Source: Megachile rotundata (lineage: Eukaryota; Arthropoda; Insecta; Hymenoptera; Megachilidae). From it: a stretch of DNA of 64,000 bases. Location of the stretch: the NCBI RefSeq assembly GCF_050947335.1, contig NW_027473345.1, forward strand, positions 248,001 through 312,000, read 5' to 3'. Below are positions 57,556 through 64,000 of the stretch, piece after piece (within the stretch, counting starts at the first letter, position 1; the number at the start of each line of letters is the position of its first letter). Position numbers and translations under genes: made by a program. The notes under the pieces are model-generated. The model did not search any database. It saw only the letters and a program-made list of their open reading frames with translations, and was not told the origin of the DNA.

Positions 57556-57568
57556 AATTGTGGTGGGT
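57556..57568. other. 13-bp monomer, single-base loss (AATTGTGGTGGGT)
   Basis: Other alpha copies have AATTGTGATTGTGT here. This copy reads AATTGTGGTGGGT, one base short with several substitutions, and contains GGG, a base run absent from the consensus. The landmark distance 57416-58745 is 1,329 bp, one less than a multiple of 14, confirming the loss. A real mutation and a sequencing error are both possible. Confidence 0.8.
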
Positions 57569-58198
57569 GATAGTGATTGTGTGATTGTGACTGCATGATT
57601 GTGATTCTATGATTGAGAATGTATGATTGTGATTGTATGATTGTGATTCTATGATTATGATTGTATGATTGTTATTGTATGAATGTGATTGTATGATTGT
57701 GATCGTATGATTGTGATTGTGTGATTGCGTTTGTATGATTCTAATTGTATGCATGTGAATGTATAATTCTGATTGTATGTTTGTGATAATATGATTGCGA
57801 TTGTATGATTGAGACTGTATGATTGTGATTGTATGATTGTTATTGTATGATTGTGATTGTATGATTGTGATTCTATGATTGTGATTGTATCATTGTGATT
57901 GTATGATTGTGGTTGTATGATTGTGATTGTATGATTGTGACTGTAGGATTATGATTCTATGATTGTGATTGTATGATTGTGATTGTATGATTTTGATTGT
58001 ATAATTGTGATTGTGTGATAGTGATTGTGTGATTGTGACTGCATGATTGTGATTCTATCATTGTGATTGTATGATTGTGATTGTATGATTGTGATTGTAT
58101 GATTGTGATTGTATGATTGTGATTGTATGATTGTGATTGTATGATTGTGATTGTATGATTGTGATTGTATGATTGTGATTGTATCATTGTGATTGTGT

Positions 58199-58590
58199 GA
58201 TTGCGTTTGTATGATTCTAATTGTATGCATGTGAATGTATAATTCTGATTGTATGTTTGTGATAATATGATTGCGATTGTATGATTGTGACTGTATGATT
58301 GTGACTGTATGATTGTGATTGTATGATTCTGTTTGTATGATTGCGATTGTATGATTATGATTGTGTGAATGTGATTGTATGATTGTGGTTGTATGATTGT
58401 GATTGTATGATTGTGATTGTATGATTGTGATTGTATGATTGTGATCGTATGATTGTGATTGTGTGATTGCGTTTGTATGATTCTAATTGTATGCATGTGA
58501 ATGTATAATTCTGATTGTATGTTTGTGATAATATGATTGCGATTGTATGATTGTGACTGTATGATTGTGACTGTATGATTGTGATTGTAT
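58199..58590. repeat. Short direct duplication, 126-bp block at 266-bp spacing
   Basis: Nine monomers starting at GATTGCGTTTGTAT (58199-58324) recur at 58465-58590. Both carry two successive GATTGTGACTGTAT monomers, where other ATGCAT blocks have one. The spacing is exactly 19 monomers. Confidence 0.78.
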
Positions 58591-59426
58591 GATTGTGATT
58601 GTATGATTGTGATTGTATGATTGTGATTGTATGATTGTGATTGTATGATTGTGATTGTATGATTGTGATGGTGTGATTGTGATTGCATGATTGTGATTGC
58701 ATGATTGTGATTGTATGATGGTGATTGTGTGATTGCGTTTGTATCATGCTAATTGTATGCATGTGAATGTATAATTCTGATTGTATGTTTGTGATAATGT
58801 GATTGCGATTGTAGGATTGTGATTGTATGGTTGTGATTGTAAGATGGTAATTGTATGATTGTGATTGTATTATTTTGATTGTATAATTGTGATTGTGTGA
58901 TAGTGATTGTGTGATTGTGACTGCATGATTGTGATTCTATGATTGTGAATGTATGATTGTGATTGTATGATTGTGATTCTATGATTATGATTGTATGATT
59001 GTTATTGTATGAATGTGATTGTATGATTGTGATCGTATGATTGTGATTGTGTGATTGCGTTTGTATGATTCTAATTGTATGCATGTGAATGTATAATTCT
59101 GATTGTATGTTTGTGATAATATGATTGCGATTGTATGATTGAGGCTGTATGATTGTGATTGTATGATTGTTATTGTATGATTGTGATTGTATGATTGTGA
59201 TTCTATGATTGTGATTGTATCATTGTGATTGTATGATTGTGGTTGTATGATTGTGGTTGTATGATTGTGATTATATGATTGTGATTGTATGACTGTGATT
59301 GTATGATTGTGATTGTATGATTGTGATTGCATGATTGTTATTGTATGATTGTGATTGTATAATTGTGATTGTATGATTGTGATTGTATCATTGTGATTGT
59401 ATGATTGTGATTGTATGATTGTGATT

Positions 59427-62400
59427 CTATGATTGTGATTGTAGGATTGTTATTGTACAATTGCGATTGTCTGATTGCGATTGTGCGATTGTGATTGTAT
59501 GATTGTGTTTGTGTGATTGCGCTTGTATGATTCTAATTGTATGCATGTGAATGTATAATTCTGATTGTATATTTGTGATAATATGATTGCGATTGTATGA
59601 TTGCGATTGTATGATTGTGATTGTATGATTGTTATTGTATGATTGTGATTGTATGATTGTGATTGTATGATTGTGATTGTATGATTGTGATTGTATGATT
59701 GTGATTGTATGATTGTGATGGTGTGATTGTGATTGCATGATTGTGATTGCATGATTGTGATTGTATGATGGTGATTGTGTGATTGCGTTTGTATCATGCT
59801 AATTGTATGCATGTGAATGTATAATTCTGATTGTATGTTTGTGATAATGTGATTGCGATTGTAGGATTGTGATTGTATGGTTGTGATTGTAAGATGGTAA
59901 TTGTATGATTGTGATTGTATTATTTTGATTGTATAATTGTGATTGTGTGATAGTGATTGTGTGATTGTGACTGCATGATTGTGATTCTATGATTGTGAAT
60001 GTATGATTGTGATTGTATGATTGTGATTCTATGATTATGATTGTATGATTGTTATTGTATGAATGTGATTGTATGATTGTGATCGTATGATTGTGATTGT
60101 GTGATTGCGTTTGTATGATTCTAATTGTATGCATGTGAATGTATAATTCTGATTGTATGTTTGTGATAATATGATTGCGATTGTATGATTGAGACTGTAT
60201 GATTGTGATTGTATGATTGTTATTGTATGATTGTGATTGTATGATTGTGATTCTATGATTGTGATTGTATCATTGTGATTGTATGATTGTGGTTGTATGA
60301 TTGTGATTGTATGATTGTGATTGTATGATTGTGATTGTATGATTGTGATTGTGTGATTGCGATTGTGTGATTGTGAATGTATGATTGTGATTGCATGATT
60401 GTGATTCTATGATTGTGATTGTATGAATTTGATTGTATGATTGTGACTGTATGATTGTGATTGTATGATTGTGATTGTATGATTGTGATTGTATGATTGT
60501 GATTGTATGAATGTGATTGTATGATTGCGATTGTATGATTGCGATTGTATGATTGTGATTGTATGATTGTGATTGTATGATTGTGATTGTATGATTTTGA
60601 TTGTATAATTGTGATTGTGTGATAGTGATTGTGTGATTGTGACTGCATGATTGTGATTCTATCATTGTGATTGTATGATTGTGATTGTATGATTGTGATT
60701 CTATGATTATGATTGTATGATTGTTATTGTATGAATGTGATTGTATGATTGTGATCGTATGATTGTGATTGTGTGATTGCGTTTGTATGATTCTAATTGT
60801 ATGCATGTGAATGTATAATTCTGATTGTATGTTTGTGATAATATGATTGCGATTGTATGATTGTGACTGTATGATTGTGATTGTATGATTGTGATTGTAT
60901 GATTCTGTTTGTATGATTGCGATTGTATGATTATGATTGTGTGAATGTGATTGTATGATTGTGATTGTATGATAGTGATTATATGATTGTGATTGTATGA
61001 CTGTGATTGTATGAATGTGATTGTATGATTGTGATTGCATGATTGTTATTGTATGATTGTGATTGTATAATTGTGATTGTATGATTGTGATTGTATCATT
61101 GTGATTGTATGATTGTGATTGTATGATTGTGATTCTATGATTGTGATTGTATGATTGTGATTGTATGATTGCGATTTTCTGATTGCGGTTGTGTGATTGT
61201 GACTGTATGATTGTGATTGTATGATTGTGGTTCTATGATTGTGATTGTATGATTGTAATTGTATGAATGTGATTGTATGATTGTGATTGTATGATTGTGA
61301 TTGTATGATTGTGATTGTATGACTGTGATTGTATGATTGTGATTGTATAATTGTGATTGTATAATTGTGATTGCATGATTGTGATTGTATGATTGTCATT
61401 GTACGATTGTGGTTGTATGATTGTGATTGTATGATTGTGATTGTATGATTGTGATTGTATGATTGTGATTGTATGATTGTGATTGTATGATTGTGATTGT
61501 ATGATTGTGATTGTATGATTGTGATTGTATGATTGTGATTGTATGATTGTGATTGTATGATTGTGATTGGTTGATTGTGATTGTATGATTGTGATTGTAT
61601 GATTGTGATTGTATGATTGTGATTGTATGATTGTGATTGTAAGACTGTGATTGTATGATTGTGTTTGTATGATTGTGATTGTATGATTGTGATTGCATGA
61701 TTGTGACTGTGTGATTGTGATTGTACGATTGTGGTTCTATGATTGTGATTGTATGATTGTGATTGTATGATTGTGATTGTATGATTGTGATTGTATGATT
61801 GTGATTGTATGATTGTGATTGTATGATTGTGATTGTATGATTGTGATTGTATGAATGTGATTGTATGATTGTGATTGTATGATTGTGATTGTATGATTGT
61901 GATTGTATGATTGTGATTGTATGATTGTGATTGTATGATTGTGATTGTATGATTGTGATTGTATGATTGTGATTGTATGATTGTGATTGTATGATTGTGA
62001 TTGTATGATTGTGATTGTATGATTGTGATTGTATGAATGTGATTGTATGATTGTGATTGTATGATTGCGATTGTATGATTGTGATCGTAAGACTGTGATT
62101 GTATGATTGTGATTGTATGATTGCGATTGTATGATTGTGATTGCATTATTGTGATTGTGTAATTGTGATTGTACGATTGTGGTTCTATGATTGTAATTGT
62201 ATGTTTGTGTTTGTATAATTGTGATTGTATGATTGTGATTGTATGATTGTGACTGTATGATTGTGATTGTACGATTGTGATTGTACGATTGTGATTGTAC
62301 GATTGTGATTTTATGATTGTGACTGTATGATTGTAACTGTATGATAGAGATTGTGTAAATGCGATTGTGATTGCATGATCGTAATTGTATGATTGTGAAT

Positions 62401-62624
62401 GTATGATTATGATTGCATGATTGCGATTGTCTGATTGCGATTGTGTGATTGTGATTATATGATTGTGATTGTATGACTGTGATTGTATGATTGTGATTGT
62501 ATGATTGTGATTGCATGATTGTTATTGTATGATTGTGATTGTATAATTGCGATTGTATGATTGCGATTGTATGATTGTGATTGTATCATTGTGATTGTAT
62601 GATTGTGATTGTATGATTGTGATT
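59427..62624. repeat. Higher-order unit 18
   Basis: Gamma 59427, alpha 59711-59990 (landmark 59795), beta 60270-61040, epsilon 61167-61194, GGTT monomer 61559-61572, consensus run 61741-62034 broken once by GAATGTGATTGTAT (61853-61866), and delta1 (hexamer 62357). The CCAATT block and delta2 are missing before the next gamma. Confidence 0.83.
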
Positions 62625-64000
62625 CTATGATTGTGATTGTAGGATTGTGATTGTACAATTGCGATTGTCTGATTGCGATTGTGTGATTGTGATTGTATGA
62701 TTGTGTTTGTGTGATTGCGTTTGTATGATTCTAATTGTATGCATGTGAATGTATAATTCTGATTGTATATTTGTGATAATATGATTGCGATTGTATGATT
62801 GCGATTGTATGATTGTGATTGTATGATTGTTATTGTATGATTGTGATTGTATGATTGTGATTGTATGATTGTGATTGTATGATTGTGATTGTATGATTGT
62901 GATTGTATGATTGTGATGGTGTGATTGTGATTGCATGATTGTGATTGCATGATTGTGATTGTATGATGGTGATTGTGTGATTGCATTTGTATCATGCTAA
63001 TTGTATGCATGTGAATGTATAATTCTGATTGTATGTTTGTGATAATGTGATTGCGATTGTGGGATTGTGATTGTATGGTTGTGATTGTAAGATGGTAATT
63101 GTATGATTGTGATTGTATTATTTTGATTGTATAATTGTGATTGTGTGATAGTGATTGTGTGATTGTGACTGCATGATTGTGATTCTATGATTGTGAATGT
63201 ATGATTGTGATTGTATGATTGTGATTCTATGATTATGATTGTATGATTGTTATTGTATGAATGTGATTGTATGATTGTGATCGTATGATTGTGATTGTGT
63301 GATTGCGTTTGTATGATTCTAATTGTATGCATGTGAATGTATAATTCTGATTGTATGTTTGTGATAATATGATTGCGATTGTATGATTGTGACTGTATGA
63401 TTGTGATTGTATGATTGTGATTGTATGATTGTGATTGTATGATTGTGATTGTATGATTGTGATTGTATGATTGTGATTGTATGATTGTGATTGTATGATT
63501 GTGATTGGTTGATTGTGATTGTATGATTGTGATTGTATGATTGTGATTGTATGATTGTGATTGTATGATTGTGATTGTAAGACTGTGATTGTATGATTGT
63601 GATTGTATGATTGTGATTGTATGATTGTGATTGCATGATTGTGACTGTGTGATTGTGATTGTACGATTGTGGTTCTATGATTGTAATTGTATGATTGTGA
63701 TTGTATGATTGTGATTGTATGATTGTGATTGTATGATTGTGATTGTATGATTGTGATTGTATGATTGTGATTGTATGATTGTGATTGTATGATTGTGATT
63801 GTATGATTGTGATTGTATGATTGTGATTGTATGATTGTGATTGTATGATTGTGATTGTATGATTGTGATTGTATGATTGTGATTGTATGATTGTGATTGT
63901 ATGATTGTGATTGTATGATTGTGATTGTATGATTGTGATTGTATGATTGTGATTGTATGATTGTGATTGTATGAATGTGATTGTATGATTGTGATTGTAT
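62625..64000. repeat. Higher-order unit 19, cut by window end
   Basis: Gamma 62625, alpha 62909-63188 (landmark 62993), extra ATGCAT block, GGTT monomer 63497-63510, homogenised run 63693-63972, then GAATGTGATTGTAT and one consensus monomer to the edge. Beta and epsilon are missing. The array clearly continues beyond 64,000. Confidence 0.83.
63693..63972. repeat. Homogenised run, 20 identical monomers
   Basis: 280 bp of perfect monomers ending at GAATGTGATTGTAT, as in the other runs. Confidence 0.9.

Larger units (their letters stand above)
57048..59426. repeat. Higher-order unit 17, diverged and rearranged
   Basis: Gamma 57048, alpha 57332-57610 (landmark 57416) with several private changes, a fragment of beta, two copies of the beta ATGCAT block (58225-58230 and 58491-58496), then alpha 58661-58940 (landmark 58745) with no full gamma before it. 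Private monomers include GATTGAGAATGTAT near 57,612 and GATTGTGACTGTAG near 57,937. Confidence 0.78.
1639..62362. repeat. 27 phase-shifting hexamers (AAATGC), delta modules
   Basis: The 20-bp unit AAATGCGATTGTGATTGCAT is a normal monomer with an extra 6-bp half-unit in front. It always follows GATAGAGATTGTGT or a close variant. Hexamer positions: 1639, 2597, 4899, 6851, 12709, 13695, 17677, 20329, 22505, 23463, 26339, 27311, 37327, 38299, 38822, 39332, 42264, 43250, 45650, 46748, 48168, 49476, 52072, 52876, 55668, 56640 and 62357 (each 6 bp). It is the only recurrent length change in the array. Delta1 copies are flanked on the left by GTACGATT repeats and on the right by GATCGTAATTGTAT. Most delta2 copies carry GTACAATT on the left and, in the later units, GATCGCAATTGTAT on the right. 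Confidence 0.9.
1..64000. repeat. 14-bp satellite array filling the window
   Basis: The sequence is a head-to-tail array of GATTGTGATTGTAT with no interruption by unrelated DNA and no change of orientation. The unit reads as GATTGT plus GATTGTAT, suggesting an older hexamer. Its composition is 3 A, 0 C, 4 G and 7 T, so the + strand consensus has no cytosine and the array is extremely strand-asymmetric. Variant monomers differ by one to a few bases, and the same variants return in the same order kilobases apart, which is higher-order repeat structure. Landmark arithmetic gives 4,560 monomers, 27 extra hexamers and two missing bases. The array begins at base 1 and ends at base 64,000 exactly on monomer boundaries, so neither true edge is seen. 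No function is assigned; a structural or heterochromatic role is inference only. Confidence 0.98.

Noticed and set aside
1..64000. CRISPR array
   Set aside because: There are no unique spacers between repeats; the 14-bp units abut directly and the variation is by point changes.
1..64000. Telomeric or known centromeric satellite
   Set aside because: The unit does not match TTAGGG- or TTTAGGG-type telomere repeats, and I saw no CENP-B box-like sequence. Position on the chromosome cannot be judged.
1..64000. G-quadruplex potential from the G-skewed strand
   Set aside because: Guanines are isolated in the consensus. GG occurs only in scattered variants and GGG is very rare (for example 57,565-57,567), so no four-run motif exists.
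1..64000. Mobile element or integrated virus inside the satellite
   Set aside because: There is no terminal repeat, target-site duplication, poly-A tract, or any sequence outside the 14-bp family. The only non-repeat text is about 18 bp at 38.6 kb.

Overview
The whole 64,000-base window is one uninterrupted tandem repeat. The monomer is 14 bp, GATTGTGATTGTAT on the + strand. It looks like a 6-bp half (GATTGT) followed by an 8-bp half (GATTGTAT). I found no gene, RNA gene, mobile element, CRISPR array, promoter or other unique sequence. The array starts and ends in mid-flow, so the window lies inside a larger satellite block. A satellite of this size with multi-kilobase higher-order structure points to a eukaryotic genome (heterochromatic, pericentromeric, subtelomeric or sex-chromosome type). 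Nothing in the sequence identifies the species.

Register. The 14-bp register is kept almost perfectly. I measured distances between 19 copies of one rare variant monomer and took them modulo 14. Every remainder is explained by 27 copies of a 6-bp half-unit insertion (AAATGC) plus two places where one base is missing (38,599-38,625 and 57,556-57,568). The window then equals 4,560 monomers of 14 bp, plus 27 x 6 bp, minus 2 bp, which is 64,000 exactly.

Higher-order structure. The monomers are not all alike. Sets of variant monomers recur in fixed order as modules, here named gamma (carries GATTGTAG and GTACAATT, then an ATGCAT block), alpha (CATGCTAATTGTAT), beta (about 771 or 785 bp), epsilon (GATTTTCTGATTGCGG), a GATTGGTT block, a homogenised run of identical monomers, delta1 (first hexamer), a CCAATT block and delta2 (second hexamer). 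The full order is gamma-alpha-beta-epsilon-GGTT-consensus run-delta1-CCAATT-delta2, then gamma again. A near-complete unit measured beta to beta is 3,890 bp (24,546 to 28,436). Other units are shortened, lengthened or reshuffled by whole numbers of monomers.

Regions. 1-3,102 is a diverged lead-in. 3,103-9,442 holds three related units with a short alpha-beta spacing. 9,443-27,592 holds longer units with homogenised runs. 28,353-32,048 is a near-identical 1,848-bp tandem duplication. 32,049-45,523 contains a copied segment, the longest homogenised run and the irregular join at 38.6 kb. 45,524-47,719 is a 1,098-bp tandem duplication. 47,720-64,000 is a mosaic of further units.

Coding. The reverse strand of the monomer has no stop codon in any frame, so long reverse-strand ORFs (up to 525 codons) arise automatically, all reading a 14-residue peptide repeat (IQSQSYNHNHTITI). 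I treat them as artefacts. Copy-number changes of single monomers shift the frame, so no reading frame is conserved between units.
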